Of a stretch of 64,000 bases of DNA, positions 1 to 11,443 are shown piece after piece. Under the pieces are notes generated by a model. The model made no database searches and was not told where the DNA came from. It worked only from the letters and a program-made list of their open reading frames with translations. The DNA comes from Cenococcum geophilum 1.58. Its lineage: Eukaryota > Ascomycota > Dothideomycetes > Gloniales > Gloniaceae. Position 1 is the stretch's first letter. Each line of letters starts with the position of its first letter. The DNA is taken from positions 2,290,746-2,354,745 of the forward strand of contig KV748194.1 in the NCBI GenBank assembly GCA_001692895.1, in the 5' to 3' direction. The position numbers and the translations under genes were made by a program.

Positions 1-12
1 CTAAACTTTCTA

Positions 13-221
13 GTAAAGGGGGTACTGTTATGGCACTAATTTAACGCATACTATTTTATACTGTCTCGTACTATCTTATACTATTTCCTACTATTAGCTA
101 GCCTACTACTAGCGCCTTAGCGGCTAGCCCTACTATTTATATATAATACCCCCTTTTACCTTCTTCTCCTCTTTATACTATAACGTAGTTATTTAATCTA
201 TTTTATTATAGTACCGTAATA
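13..221 (+). repeat. Possible 3' end of an LTR element: purine tract and LTR
   Basis: A purine run (agtaaaggggg) is followed by tgttatggcac at 25, and a plausible LTR end (ccgtaata, a RIP form of ccgtaaca) lies near 221. Polypurine tract plus TG start is the usual arrangement at a 3' LTR. The other LTR and the target duplication lie outside the window, so the boundaries are a guess. Confidence 0.25.
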
Positions 222-769
222 TTCCGTTTTTAATTTAAAAGAGGTAATAATACTAGGAGACTTAATATTAGATAACTAAGTATAATAAGCGCCTTCGCGG
301 ATATATATATATAACCTTAACTAATAGCTAAACAGATAACTCGTTAGGCCTATATTATATTAAATACTATAATTAATATATAAGTTAACTTATAGAGGAC
401 GCTAAGGGTAATGTTTAAAGCTATTATATACTTTTAATAAATAACTATTCGAGCTATCTTACCTAGTAGTGTAGTGGGGTAAAATAGGCCACTGCTTAGT
501 GTCTCGGCACTACCCCTATTTTCCTATATTTATAAAGCCTTTAGCTTCCCTCCTTCCTAAATATTACAAACGTACTAGGATATATTCTTTTCTTTACTTT
601 TTACTAACTGCTTTACTAATTACTTCTAACTAATTATAACCGACCGACCGACTAACAGATAGATAGATAGATAGATAGATAGACAGACTAATAGCACCGT
701 GACTTCCCATCTAAGAGTGGTTGTACCCTCCTAGGGTAGTTTATCTAATATATACTATTGCGTAAAACT
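222..769. other. AT-rich stretch without a recognisable gene; GATA-type microsatellite
   Basis: No coding sequence is recognised. A short cgac run at 640-651 is followed by an (agat)n microsatellite at about 657-690, ending in agac variants. The rest is RIP-like AT-rich DNA with TA-rich words. Confidence 0.5.
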
Positions 770-1450
770 GTCTTAGTAGCTCTCCCGCCTTATTTAACGT
801 ATAAGCTTTAGCCACTAGATATAGGCTATTTAGACCCCTTTAATACTATTACGGCCTAGAAAGCTATAGGTCTTCTACTATATAATGCTACAGCTGTTTT
901 AAAGACTCTACTATATATAGGGCCCTCCATAAGCCTAGAAATTAATTAATTAATTATAAATATAAATCCTTAAATAGTAGAGGATCTTTAATCTCTACGA
1001 AATTAGATTGCCGAATTAACTACTAAGCGACTAGATAGTATACTTAAATCCCTATTTAACGACGTCTTAAAAAGCTATTTAAAGCTACTATAGGCTTTGC
1101 GACTAATGCGTATATATAAAGAGAAGAGAATAAGAAGTTTTAAGCGTTTAAAATAGATAAGAAAAGTAGTAAAAGACTCCTAAGTAAGGGTAGGGTCCTT
1201 ACTTAGGAAGACGTCGATAGACTAAAGGTAGATAATCTAGAAAAATAAGAGCTTGCTGCCTAAAAGTTAGCTTAAAAGGAGTATAAGGAAGAAATCTCTT
1301 TACTAGAACTTAACGTTACTTTATATACTAAATTGGTATTATACCCTAGCGAACATAATTAAGACTGGGCAACCTTTACGCATATCTTTTAGTGTAATCC
1401 TTAGCAGCCTGCGGATGATTTTAGTGATAAATTAATCTAGAAGGGAACTT
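770..1450 (+). pseudogene. C-terminal remnant of a pogo-class (DDE_1) transposase
   Basis: At 782-838 the plus strand reads LPPYLTYKL*PLDIGYLDP, which matches the LPPHxTHxLQPLDVGxFxPLK block around the third catalytic Asp of pogo/Fot1-type transposases. Further on, in another frame (about 1180-1227), it reads LSKGRVLT*EDVDRLK, followed by a charged Lys/Glu-rich tail, as in the C-terminus of many fungal pogo transposases. The N-terminal HTH domains and the first two catalytic acids were not found upstream. Stops sit at Gln/Trp positions, as expected from RIP, and the frame change implies at least one indel. It is dead. No terminal repeats could be assigned, so element boundaries are unknown. 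Confidence 0.55.
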
Positions 1451-1639
1451 TAGAAGAGTGTGGTGGTATGCTATCTAATTAGCTAACGCTAGGTGTAATA
1501 CTACGCCTATAACGTACCCGGAAACTTCTAAGCCGTTTTCTTCTGTAATAAGAAGCGTAGTCGCTTAAATTTAGGCTGTTTAGATCTAGATTATAGGCGT
1601 TGTTGATTTAATTATTAATATAAATGTACCCGGGTGCGT

Positions 1640-2191
1640 ATGTCTCGTTTAGGGGGGGGGAGTAGGATGACATGTTAAATTAAACAAAGTTCGGTCTCTA
1701 AAGTAGTCGAACAAACCAAACCAAGGGCTTATATTTGTTTGATTTGATTGTTCCCCCGCAGATCTGGCTCCGCGCCTATATCAGCAGAGATCTCCCTCGG
1801 CTTTGCCGCTGACCTTCCAGAGTGCACAGCTAAGTTCAACGGCTGGAAGGTGGATGGAACGTCGGGTCCTAGTGTACTGCGTTCCAGCCTCTATCGTTTC
1901 TTTAGGCAAATACAACGAAAGAGTCTGCGATAGAGGCGATAGGGTATCTAAACGCTAAGATGCATCCACGGCCTAGAATCGCGGACTTTGGGAGGATAAG
2001 CGGCAACAGACATGGTAAGAATAGGCGTAGAGAGATGCTGCTGGCGGTGGAGCGCCAGACGAAGTACTATCGTTAATTATGTTGTGTTGCAGGTAATACG
2101 GATAGTAAACCGAGCTATATAGACTTGTGAGCTCGATAAATGAGCTGAGCTCAGTTTCTAGGCATCGATGTTATACGTCACTAGTTGCGAA
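1640..2191. other. GC-richer, little-mutated island without a recognised gene
   Basis: Base composition changes abruptly from TA-rich to balanced near 1640 and stays so up to the hAT insertion. The only open frame (1748-1933) is short, has no recognisable motif and is not called. A strong inverted repeat lies at 1887-1937. This may be unique host DNA that escaped RIP. Confidence 0.5.
1887..1937. repeat. Hairpin: 10-bp perfect stem with extended inner pairing
   Basis: gcctctatcg (1887-1896) pairs exactly with cgatagaggc (1928-1937). The inner parts tttctttagg and aacgaaagag add partial pairing. It lies in the non-RIPped island and overlaps no called gene. It may be a terminator-like or structured RNA element, or simply an inverted repeat. 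Confidence 0.5.
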
Positions 2192-2199
2192 GCTTGGAG

Positions 2200-2220
2200 C
2201 AGTGATCTTGTTGGATTGGC
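2200..2220 (+). repeat. hAT left terminal inverted repeat
   Basis: Twenty-one bases are identical to the reverse complement of 5540-5560. The outer flank 2192-2199 is the first copy of the 8-bp target duplication. Confidence 0.95.
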
Positions 2221-2704
2221 CTGGCGTGGATCTAAGGCCAAATCCACGCCATCCATTAAAAAGACGATTTGCCGCCAGGATTGCTACGGCGCTCTAGTGT
2301 AGATATATACTATATATAGTAAGTCTTAGCATGGGTTTGGTGTTATAATAAAGGAGTAGAATGTAGTTGAACTTACCAAAAAGGGTGTTAGATTTGCTCA
2401 CTACCTCCCTCTAAGCCTCCCTCTATAATCTTATCGTCCTTAATAACCTCTACCTTATTGCTAAGTATATCTTCTACCTTAAAGCATTTAATTGCGTTAA
2501 ACTCTTCCTTGAGGCCCTTACCCTAAGCCTTACTAACTACCTTAGGTGGTTAAGGCAGAGCTTCTACGGCCTTGCGAGCGGTAGAGGCTTATACGGGTAA
2601 TAGAAAAGGAGCTATGGGCTCTCCTTCTACCTCTCTAACCTTCTAATTGTTAAATGCTCCTTTTTACGGAGGCCTATACAAGTGCCGAAGTGTTATGCCT
2701 TGCG

Positions 2705-5180
2705 CTACCCATACGTCACGTATGGGCTGGAGAGCTTATAAGACATTCCAACCGGCAGCCCGTCCAGTCGCGAGACACTGCTGCTACCTTTTTGGTGGTT
2801 TGTATGGCCGAGTGGGTTGGGCTTAAGCATAACACGAAGACACTTATTCGCCTTAATTATATCTATTCGCAATTAAGACCGACGATCTTTAAGTAGAATC
2901 TTATAACTACTAAACAGTCTTTTGTATTTATCTGATATAGGAGGCACTATAAGTATATTAAGAGTAAAGCGAGCTAAATCCGGTTGGCTTTTATAGCGAT
3001 TTAGCCAATATTATAAGACATTAAATTGTTCGTTTTCGCTAACTAGCTCGTAGTTTGTTTTAAGGTAGGATTTAAAGCTGTCCTTATTAGGTTAATTAAT
3101 TGACTAAACTGGGTGAGAGACTTTTAGGCGTTTATAAGCCTAAGTAAAGGTATACGTCTTTGCTGACTGCGGCTAAGGTAGGTAAATTTAAGAGGCTTAA
3201 TAAATATTTGCCTTTGTATTTAAGCCAGAGCTTCTTAACTAGATTCTTAACTATAAGGATCCACTTCTACTTCTTAGTTAAGTCCTCCCATTGCTACTTA
3301 AACTACTTTATCTTAAGCGTTGAGTTAAGTATAATCGCTGCGTAGTATGCCCTAGTATTATCGGCCTTCTTATAATACTTCTTGCACTTTGCTTAAGTAG
3401 CTTCCGCTTTACCTGTAAGATATTTATAGCTTTAAGCTTCCTGGCGAGTATAGCGGTACTTTTACTTTTTAGCTAAGAGCTCTAAGAACTTCTACTTTGT
3501 AGAATTAAGCTTATTTAGAAGCTAATTAAGTGTTTAAAAGTAATCCGCAAGGCCCGTTGCGTTGCCCTCTACTATAATAGTAGCTTTGTAAAACGTTTTA
3601 AGGTAATTATATAGGTGTTTAAGCTCCTTTTAGTAGTGGTTTTAGAGCTTATTATTGTTTAATAAAGGCTTTAAACCGGCTAATGGTATATAGGTGTTGC
3701 AGAATTGTTTAATACGTTGCTTGTAATTTAGAAAGCGACTAATAGCTATAAAAAGAGAATTCTAATGTGTTTAATTGTTCTGGATAAGCTGGTTAATATT
3801 TATATTAATTTTTAAAATAATCTAAATATTACGACCGTGTAGAGAGACTATATAGTTTTCTACCGGTATATAGAAAATCCATAATTAAGCTAATTAACTT
3901 CCTTGGTTGTAACGTTAGAGGGAAAGTTAAAGCTTAGATTTTAACACTAAATGCTAATATAAGATCTTATTACCTACCTCTAAGCTGTTAAACTTAGTTA
4001 ACGAACCTCCTATTTAGATCCTTGTAAAGAAGCTATAATGCTAGGGTGTTAGGCGAATAAACTGGATAATATTATAAAGTAATCCAACCGCTCCGCGCTT
4101 TCTTTAGAGCTTCTTAACTGCTACTATATCCTTATTGTAATAGGCAGTAGAAATCTACTTATAAATCTTCTTAGAGTCCTTCCCTATAATAAAAGCCTAG
4201 GCGTAGAGGTTTATAATATAACTAAAGCAACACAATTAACGTGCTTTTTGCTACTTTACTAATATGTTTTAATAGAGAGCTTAAAGGACAGTGTCAATAT
4301 ACGTATTATTTAACTCTGCATTATTAGCTATAAAATATCCTATTTTACTATAAATACTATACTCCTTAAAGAGCGTAACTAGTACGCCTGCTTAGTTCTT
4401 ATTACTATATTTACTAAGTACCTCTTATAGGCCTAAAACTACATTACAACGCCTCCCTTTTTTGTTAATAAAATAAGCAACTACACTAAGAACTATATAG
4501 GAATTTAGTGATATCTAAAGATTAAAGGATATTAATATTGCGCTTTAAGCTTTCTAAAAGTTAATCTTAAGCTCCTCCTTCCGTTTTTTATAAGCCTCGA
4601 CTACCCAGCCACAAATTATACTTGTAGCCTTTTTGGAAGAAGCTTCTTAAGGCCTAGATATAGGAAGAAGAGGAGGCTATAGAAATACTTATTCTTAAAT
4701 TAGAAAAAGGCAATATAGCAGCACACAATCTATTAAATTAAGAGCCGTTTAAAGCTTTTAAAATTGCGACTTAGTTTAAGCGACTACCGAGTAGGATACT
4801 CCTTAATTGTTAGCTGATCCGAATTAGAAGGATACCTCTCTTTGAGCTCGCCGGTAGATCTATTTATATTATAATCTTAATAGAGGTAATCTAGAGCTGT
4901 GTACCTCCCCTTTAATACCGTTATAAGCTCTTAGAGTTGCTTCTGCTTTTTATAAAGCTAGTAGTAGTAAAACGTCGTGTTGCCGTCTAACTCCTTTAGA
5001 AAGATATCCTCCCCCTAACGCCAGATTGGTAATATTTATTACTTAGTATTTTTTAGCCTCTTCGCTAGAGCTCTACACCGCATATATACTACTTACCGTA
5101 TAGCTAAAATTTGTTAAAGCTTTTAGAGTTATCTACCTTTAGGTTAATTGACTTCGGCCTAAGTATAATATTATTAGTAG
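2705..5180 (-). pseudogene. hAT transposase remnant (BED-like finger, core, hATC dimerisation)
   Basis: Reading the minus strand from the right, PIWR*GEDIFLKELDGNTT begins near 5029 and resembles the BED-like region of fungal hAT transposases. LYNIIQFIRLTP lies near 4043-4085, a conserved core segment of this family. YYAAIILNSTLK lies at 3321-3347, and FNVL*YWLNRYKSQPDLARF at about 2960-3025, which is the hATC dimerisation signature. The tail continues with KRLFSSYKILLKDRR and a Lys/Arg-rich end to a stop at 2705. Stops are scattered through all segments at former Gln/Trp codons, and frame continuity is partly lost. The C-terminal 240 bp are notably less mutated. Start is uncertain because the N-terminus is eroded. 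It would have bound the terminal repeats and catalysed excision, but it is inactive as read. Confidence 0.85.
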
Positions 5181-5539
5181 GCGCGGCTGCATTTATAGGA
5201 AAATATCGCTTTATATAATTAAGGGAGGTAAAAGAGAGCTAAGGCGTAATTATGTATGGAGGAAGAACGCAGAAAGGAAAGTAAGATAGGCGGGCTTCCT
5301 AAATTATATGGAAAATACTCCTATTTTTAAACTCTAAGTTATCGTAGAGCTCTACTAATTGGCTTAATACCACGCTTTAACACCTTATTAATCCTTCCTC
5401 CTCAGCCTCCTTTTTTTAATTAGGTATAGAACTGGCGCTTTAGGAGCTCCGAAGCTTCAAGATCCACTCCGCGCCACTAATTAAATTAGTGGATCCACCG
5501 CCAAAGCAAATTGGATCTAGCCGTCCACGCTATATTGCC

Positions 5540-5560
5540 GCCAATCCAACAAGATCACTG
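5540..5560 (-). repeat. hAT right terminal inverted repeat
   Basis: Exact inverted match to 2200-2220, followed at 5561-5568 by the second copy of the target duplication gcttggag. Confidence 0.95.
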
Positions 5561-5568
5561 GCTTGGAG

Positions 5569-5789
5569 GGAGTAGTGCATAGGTTAATTTAAATATTTAT
5601 TCTCTTAGATGGAAGGTTATAAAATAGCAATGATAAAATAAATAGTTATACTAACACAAGTGTATATACACGTTATTTTAGACGCTTAACTTTAGCTAAT
5701 ATAAATAGGCAGCCGGCTCCCATAATATAGTAAGGGAAGAATAGTAATATTTTCCTTAGGAATATGTGCTTTTATCTAGAGGAACGCCC
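5569..5789. other. Flank between hAT and the next pseudogene; nothing recognised
   Basis: AT-rich DNA with no coding similarity that I recognise. It would join the 1640-2199 island if the hAT element were removed. Confidence 0.4.
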
Positions 5790-7341
5790 GGAAGATTAAT
5801 ATAATCTATACCTTATCTACTAAATCCTTGTCATTATAACCTTTACATGCCATATAGCTTCTGTAGTCGGGTATATATTCCCAGTAGTAAACCATCGCCT
5901 ATCCTTGCTACCGCTTAACGTTGGAATAAGTAGGCTCCTCCACCTTCTTATCCTTTATCGCTTTTTTAGCATCTAAATACAACCGAGGCGCTTCTCTAAG
6001 ATACGCGGTAACAAGATCTATGTAATTTAGCCTATCTTTAATAGACCAAAAGTATTCCGTTATTTTATTATATATATCTTTAAGAGCATTATAAAACTCT
6101 AGTTTTCGCACATCTAGGTTTTAGCTAATAGAATCCCACTCTTCTTTCTATACATTATAAAGTTAATTATATTATTATTTAACCCACTTTGTTTAAGTTT
6201 AAACTTAACCTTATTACTTATAATAGTGGTTATACTCTTTAAGCTTACGTATAAAAGTATAATAAGCAGCGAAATTCCAGGTAAGGCTAAGGGTGTTTTT
6301 AAGCGGACGTGGGTACTAGTTAAGGTTTATCTTAGGCTAGTAAAGCTAAGCTATAACTATTAGGATAATATTACAGAATCTATACAAATAGCCTACCTAA
6401 ACTTTCTGCATACTTTTAAGGCTATTAACTGCCTTACACTCTAGGTCGATCTTCTAAAGTATAATAAAGATCTCTTTAGTAGTACTAATGCGGTAGTCTA
6501 GTAACTCTAAGCCTAGATTGCTAGGAATAATTCTAAACTAAAGCTTATCCGCTACCGGCGTCTAAATAAAATAGAGTTTTAGACAGACTATCTCTTGGCC
6601 AGGGTTGCCGTCTTTAGGATCCCCTAATAACGCTTCTATATTATCACCCCTAAATAGCCTTATATAGCTTAATACCGTATCCAGTCTATATACCCTTGTA
6701 GAAGAGAAGATATAACCTTTCCTTTCTCCTTCTATAATTCCGTTAGTGGGCCTAAAATCCTTTTACTTAACACCTATGCGACACGCAAGTATTACAATAT
6801 TTAATGTAGTAGTTGTTATAAATAGCCGCATTACGTTAGGTGGTATTAAGTCCTATAATCGTTGTTATAAGCGGATATAAGGCTAGAATAGACCTTGTTC
6901 TTTGCCTTATAGCCCTCTCTAATAGCCATCCTTAAAGAGTACCTTAGCTATTAGTGCCGCCCTATTATAAAGAGTATTTAGGAGCGAGACCTAGCAAATA
7001 AGTTTGGTGCTCTGTTCCTCGGTGTTCTTTTTATCCGCAGTTATATTATAATATATCTCTTTCCTTAACCGGTCGTTACTATATAACCTAAGCATACCCT
7101 TTAGCTAATTGTGGCATGGTCTAAGTATAATTTTAGGAGTTTTAAATAACGTACCATAACGGAACTAGCTCTAGCTCTAGTCGCGCTTCCTATGCTTAGA
7201 CTATTTCCTAAGTATCAACTCCTGACAATGCCGGTAGCCTTTAACTGTGCCGACAATTTAGGCAAGGAGTTGGAAGACGGCGATAACAAGGGCTATGACG
7301 GAGATTATTAGTGCCGCGAGGGCAGTGGGATCAATGGCCAT
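5790..7341 (-). pseudogene. Dead gene resembling fungal modin-like membrane proteins
   Basis: The chosen start is ATG at 7341-7339, where GC-richer DNA gives MAIDPTALAALIISVIALVI, a strongly hydrophobic N-terminal segment that should cross the membrane. This is followed by GTVKGYRHCQELILRK and an Arg/Lys/Trp-rich stretch. The pattern (short acidic start, one helix, then GYxxCxExxxxxWxKxxRxxW) is what I remember from the modin-like family of uncharacterised ascomycete proteins. Downstream pieces include DNIEALLGDPKDGNPGQEIV, YPRPLKNTLSLTWNFAAYY and LVTAYLREAPRLYLDAKKA (about 5960-6020). Stops replace Gln/Trp codons as in RIP, and I see no terminal repeats. It may be a former host gene. Family assignment is tentative, but a single broken gene on this strand is well supported. 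Confidence 0.5.
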
Positions 7342-7630
7342 AATGTCCCGTTCAAGTAGTTAGAGTATAATTAGTTGGTTGGGTTGTGTCAGCTCGGTTG
7401 ATTGATTAACCTATTGATGCGGATTTTATATCGCTTTGCTAATCCGTCGTATTAAATAAGGGTCGACCACGACCCAGCTGTGGGACACATTAGCTTTTTT
7501 TGGCCGTCCAGCTGCGCGAGCCTAGATGATGTGATACTCCCCCAGCCCCCCGAACCTGTCGCTGTTATGCAAACGTGTTGGTCGCGGTGAAACTTACTAG
7601 CACACGGCCGATGCTTATCTCAGTTAACTC
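7342..7630. other. GC-balanced stretch upstream of the modin-like gene; no gene seen
   Basis: Composition is balanced and little mutated. It would hold the promoter of the minus-strand pseudogene that starts at 7341. No motif was recognised. Confidence 0.4.
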
Positions 7631-7853
7631 AGACCCTCGGAGAGAAAATCCACCTCTCCTCCTGCAAACTCCTAAGCCAATCAGCGGCTGGCACCGCCAC
7701 ACCTCTATAACCCCTGTGATCCCTATAAACTCCTAAACCAATTAGCGACCGGCGCCGTAGCCTAATATACGCTATAGGCGTTAGCGCTTGCGCTAGCTTT
7801 AGCAGCCAATTATAGAGCGCCGAGGTGGATTCCTCTCTAAGGGTTTAAGAGAT
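7631..7853. repeat. Imperfect 25-bp inverted repeat pair
   Basis: gagagaaaatccacctc (left arm 7631-7655) is matched in inverse by gaggtggattcctctc (right arm 7829-7853), with a few mismatches. Between the arms lie two copies of the aaactcctaRRCCAAT repeat (7666, 7727). It could be one end of a mobile unit around the DUF6589-like gene, or an independent small foldback. Confidence 0.5.
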
Positions 7854-8339
7854 TATGGTCGCCTTTTATAAGGGCTATATAGCCTCACTAGTAGAAGACA
7901 GTTCTATCGTCTTTAACGTTTTATATTACCCCCTAATATAGCGCTACTTAGCTCGCCAATACCTCTATTTAAAAGCTTATCTCTTACTCTATATATTGCA
8001 TCCGTAATAGAGCCCGATTATACCCCTAATAGGCATCTATCCGAGCAGAATACTTAAAGTCCTTTATTTAGCCTTTTTAGCCTACCTACTCTTTTTAGCC
8101 CGCTAGAATACTTTATTAATATATCTAAGGATTCCTCTAATAGCGATAACTAGATAGATAATAATAGCTAACCTAATACTAGCGAGCCTAAACCTCCCTT
8201 ATTAAACCGAAGTATATAATAGTAGAGGCACGCAAGGAAGTTATAAGCCGTAGTTAACACCCTAAAATAAAAGGGTTAGAGCTTTATATAATTCCTATCT
8301 ACCTAAATTAGAGTAGACAATGTAGATAATAGGGGGGGT

Positions 8340-10860
8340 TATAATTAGGCACCGTTAGTACAATCGCCTTAAAAGATAACGGCAAGTATTGTTAAATACA
8401 GTTACAAAAAATCCGCAACTTAGCTATATTTAAGGGGCAGTTATACTAGTAGGGTCTTTTACTATAGAGCTAGACCGCCTTATTTAGGAGCTATACTTTA
8501 ATACGTTTAATAGGACGTTAAATATAAAGGACTTAGACTTTAAAGTCGCCTTCTATACTATACGAGATATTACCCTAATATAGTATATAACTTTACTACA
8601 GCTATTTAGTAACCAGCGCGCCTATAAAGCAAGTTATTAGGCAGAAGGTTAAAAGGCGGAGGGTTAAAACGCTTTAGTTAGGCGGGTGTATACTATTACT
8701 AGTATAATCTATTCTTCTAGAGCTAAAAAGCGGTCCAATTTCTTTACTTTACTCGTAGATATCTATCTTATAGGCTCTAGGGTAAAAAGGAAGGTATTTA
8801 AAACGCTATCCGGCTTTAGGCTATATTATAGCTATTATTCGGCAAATTATATTATAAATAGTATTGCTAAGGAGGCAGAGGTATGTTAACTATCTTATAT
8901 CTATCTCCTACGAACTCCTAGGCCAATTAGAAGAGCTTTTATAAACTTCTATAAGCTTTTATAAACTTCTATAAACTTTTAGGCCAATTAAAAGGGCTTT
9001 TGTAGACTTCTTTAGGGGCTAATATTTATAGAGGTATCTTAAAACTCTAGCGCATAACCTACAAATAGTGGTTATATATAATAATGTAAACTTTAAGGAC
9101 ACAAAACGTAATAAATTGCTTGGTTATACATCTATTATACGTTTGCTAATAACCGCTACTACTATACTTTATCCGGAATTACCTTTATTTAGGCTACGCT
9201 AATTAATATATAATTTAATAAAACCGCTATAATTTAATAATATCTTCCAGTTACCTAGTTTTATTAGAGATGAGTTAACAGTAAAGATTAGCTATTACTT
9301 TATCGCTAACGTAATAAAGGGATTTTATTTACATAGGGTAGAGCGCGTCTTTACTAAAAGTGATCTTTTCCCTTAGATGCCAAGTATACACTGTATTAAT
9401 ACTAGGAAGACTAAGTTCTGGCAGTTTAGTGCTATAATAGAAGATAAGGGTACTATCTAGGGTATATACGGCGTCTATAAGAATATCTTTCTTAACTAGC
9501 TTAAACTTTAGGCTTTAGATAACCCCTATAGCTTTATATATAACGACTTTACTAATCAGCTCTAGCTTACCTATAGTAACTAGCTTACTACGCATTATAT
9601 TAGGTTAGTAAAATAGGAATAAGCCTATACGGGTTATCCTTTTAACCGTTAGGACTGGCTTTTTAGTATACCTTTATAGTTCTATATTGAGATAAACCTA
9701 TATAATATTATTATACGCACGTATTTAGCGCCTAAGGACTATTAAAAGGAGGCGCACTATTATCTAAGATCTGACGTTACTTTATAGAATTGTGCACTAT
9801 TTATATAGGAGAACGCTAAGTACTATTAAGTAGTACCGATCGTTAAGTAGGGCTTTATAGCGCGCGTAATAGCCCTCTTCTATACGGCTATACAGCGCTA
9901 AGGTCTCCTTACTATAATACCTAAACTATTTAACCTATCTAATCCGTTATCGTCGGAACGTATAAAGAATGTTACTTAGGCGATTAGTTACCTTACACTA
10001 AAGCGGTTTCTAGAAATAGTTAAGGATATTTGGTTTACTACTTTTACTATTAAAGTATAGAGCGGTGTGGATTTAAGTGGGCGCGTATACGGCGACATTA
10101 AGTTTTAAACAATGTATTACCTACTTTAAGAAGTTAAGCCACTTCTTACTATTCGGCATGCCATTAAACATGCCGATATAGGTATACTATAACGGCTTAT
10201 TAACCCCTTTATCGTCTACTTCTTTAGCGCGTTATAGCATAATTACAGCTAGGAGATGCTGTTCTATTAGTGGAATCTTACTTTAGTAAATTCGCCTAAA
10301 CTCTAGTATATAATACTAGCTTTAGGGGTTATAAACTGGCTTAGGTCTCCTAATATATATAAGGCCGTTAATTTTGGACTAGAGCACCTAAATAGCAGCT
10401 ATAAAATTAAAATAAAGTGTTATAAGAACTCTACCCATAATACCAATATTATATTTAATCGAGTATGTCTATTAAACGCGACGGTTAGGACGGTGCGTAG
10501 TAAGATAGAGTATATATTTAGCGAGGAGATATTAGGTGCTTATACGTGGGCTTTTACGGAACTTAATATGTTCCTACTTGTTTATATAATCTATTTAAGT
10601 AATCTAGCTATGCCGCGAGGCCCTAGGCAGCTAGCAGGCTTATAGCTATTTAACTCTTATAATATTCTTTATACTAGTATAGATGTTTTAGCGGAGAGGA
10701 TTAAGTAGTTTAACCAGCTCTATGTACGGGACCTATATTTAGCTACTACTTCCTATCCTTTTCTAGATATTAATGACCTAACTAGCTTTACGGATATATA
10801 AAAGTTTACTAATATTATCGGTAATGGGTTAAATAAGGTGGATCTTACCTCTGACTAAAA
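8340..10860 (+). pseudogene. DUF6589-like protein, RIP-degraded
   Basis: A long run of one protein family is readable on the plus strand. An open piece at 8686-8889 includes GSRVKRKVFKTLSGFRLYYS. Near 9059-9130 it reads IVVIYNNVNFKDTKRNKLLG, matching VVYDNFNFKDTxRDxxxGH. Later come KCYKNSTHNTNIIF (about 10420) and EVKPLLTIRHAIKHADIGIL (about 10120-10185), the latter matching the KxxxxxGDIGR-type core of DUF6589. Downstream, WAFTELNMFLLVYI leads to the end near 10860. The family is fungal, often multicopy, and its function is not established; a transposon-related role has been suspected. Stops fall at Gln/Trp codons. The stretch 8890-9050 contains the CCAAT repeat units and may be an insertion or intron. 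Start is uncertain. Confidence 0.65.
8912..9000 (+). repeat. Two CCAAT-repeat units inside the DUF6589-like gene
   Basis: aactcctaggccaattaga (8912) and aaacttttaggccaattaaa (8973) match the repeat core found at 7666, 7727, 10921-11340 and 26089-26250. A short internal repeat ataaacttctataag lies between them. Confidence 0.6.
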
Positions 10861-10920
10861 TATAGGCTAGGGGCTGGACGTCTCTTAAGCTCCTTACTTA
10901 GATATTACCTAAACTACTAT

Positions 10921-11350
10921 AAACTCCTAGGCCAATTAGAGCGTGCGCTGAGCCCCTTACTACTATTATTCCCTAGGGTCTCCTAGCAAACTGCTATAAA
11001 CTCCTAGGCTAATTAAAACGCGCACTAAGTTCCCTACTATTATTGTTATTCCCTAAGGTCTCCTAGTAAACTACTATAAACTCCTAAGCCAATTAGAACG
11101 CGCGCTAAGTTCCCTACTATTGTTATTATTTTCTAAGGTCTCTTAGTAAACTGCTATAAACTCCTAGGCTAATTAGAACGCGCGCTAAGTTCCCTACTAT
11201 GATTATTATTTCCTAAGGTCTTTTAGCAAACTACTATAAACTCCTAGGCCAATTAAAACGCGCGCTAAGTTCCTTACTATTATTGTTATTCCCTAAGGTC
11301 TCCTAGCAAACTACTATAAACTCCTAAACTAATTAGAGTGCGCGCTAGGC
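10921..11350 (+). repeat. Tandem array of about 80-bp units with a CCAAT core
   Basis: Units begin aaactcctaggccaattaga at 10921, 10998, 11078, 11158, 11238 and 11318, so spacing is 77, 80, 80, 80 and 80 bp. Each contains acgcgcRctaagttcc, a (tat/tgt)n spacer and ccctaaggtctcctagYaaact. Differences between units are mainly transitions, so the array also suffered RIP. It begins 60 bp after the end of the DUF6589-like gene. Confidence 0.9.
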
Positions 11351-11443
11351 TATAAGCTTATATACTTTAAGGGGGTGAGAATAGTTATAGTACGTTTAAG
11401 CGGTAGAATAAAGACAACCTCTATTTTAATACTACTACTCTAG

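Larger units (their letters stand above)
2200..5560 (-). mobile_element. hAT-superfamily DNA transposon, full-length ends, RIP-degraded
   Basis: The ends are perfect 21-bp inverted repeats starting cagtgatcttg. The element is flanked by an exact 8-bp direct repeat, gcttggag, at 2192-2199 and 5561-5568. An 8-bp target duplication and a CAGTG terminus are diagnostic for hAT elements (Ac, Tam3, Restless, Tol2). Length is 3361 bp, and a dead transposase with BED-like, core and hATC-type segments fills the minus strand. Subterminal hairpins occur on both sides: a 9-bp stem ggcgtggat/atccacgcc at about 2224-2252 and ccactaat/attagtgg at about 5475-5493. Sequence near the termini keeps more C and G than the coding part. 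Confidence 0.93.

Noticed and set aside
1748..1933. Short open frame in the GC-balanced island
   Set aside because: 61 codons, no motif, spans a hairpin; no support as a gene.
5908..6111. Independent small gene on the minus strand
   Set aside because: It reads in continuation with the larger modin-like pseudogene, of which it is one open fragment.
10921..11350. CRISPR-like array
   Set aside because: Whole 80-bp units are repeated without unique spacers, and the genome is eukaryotic.
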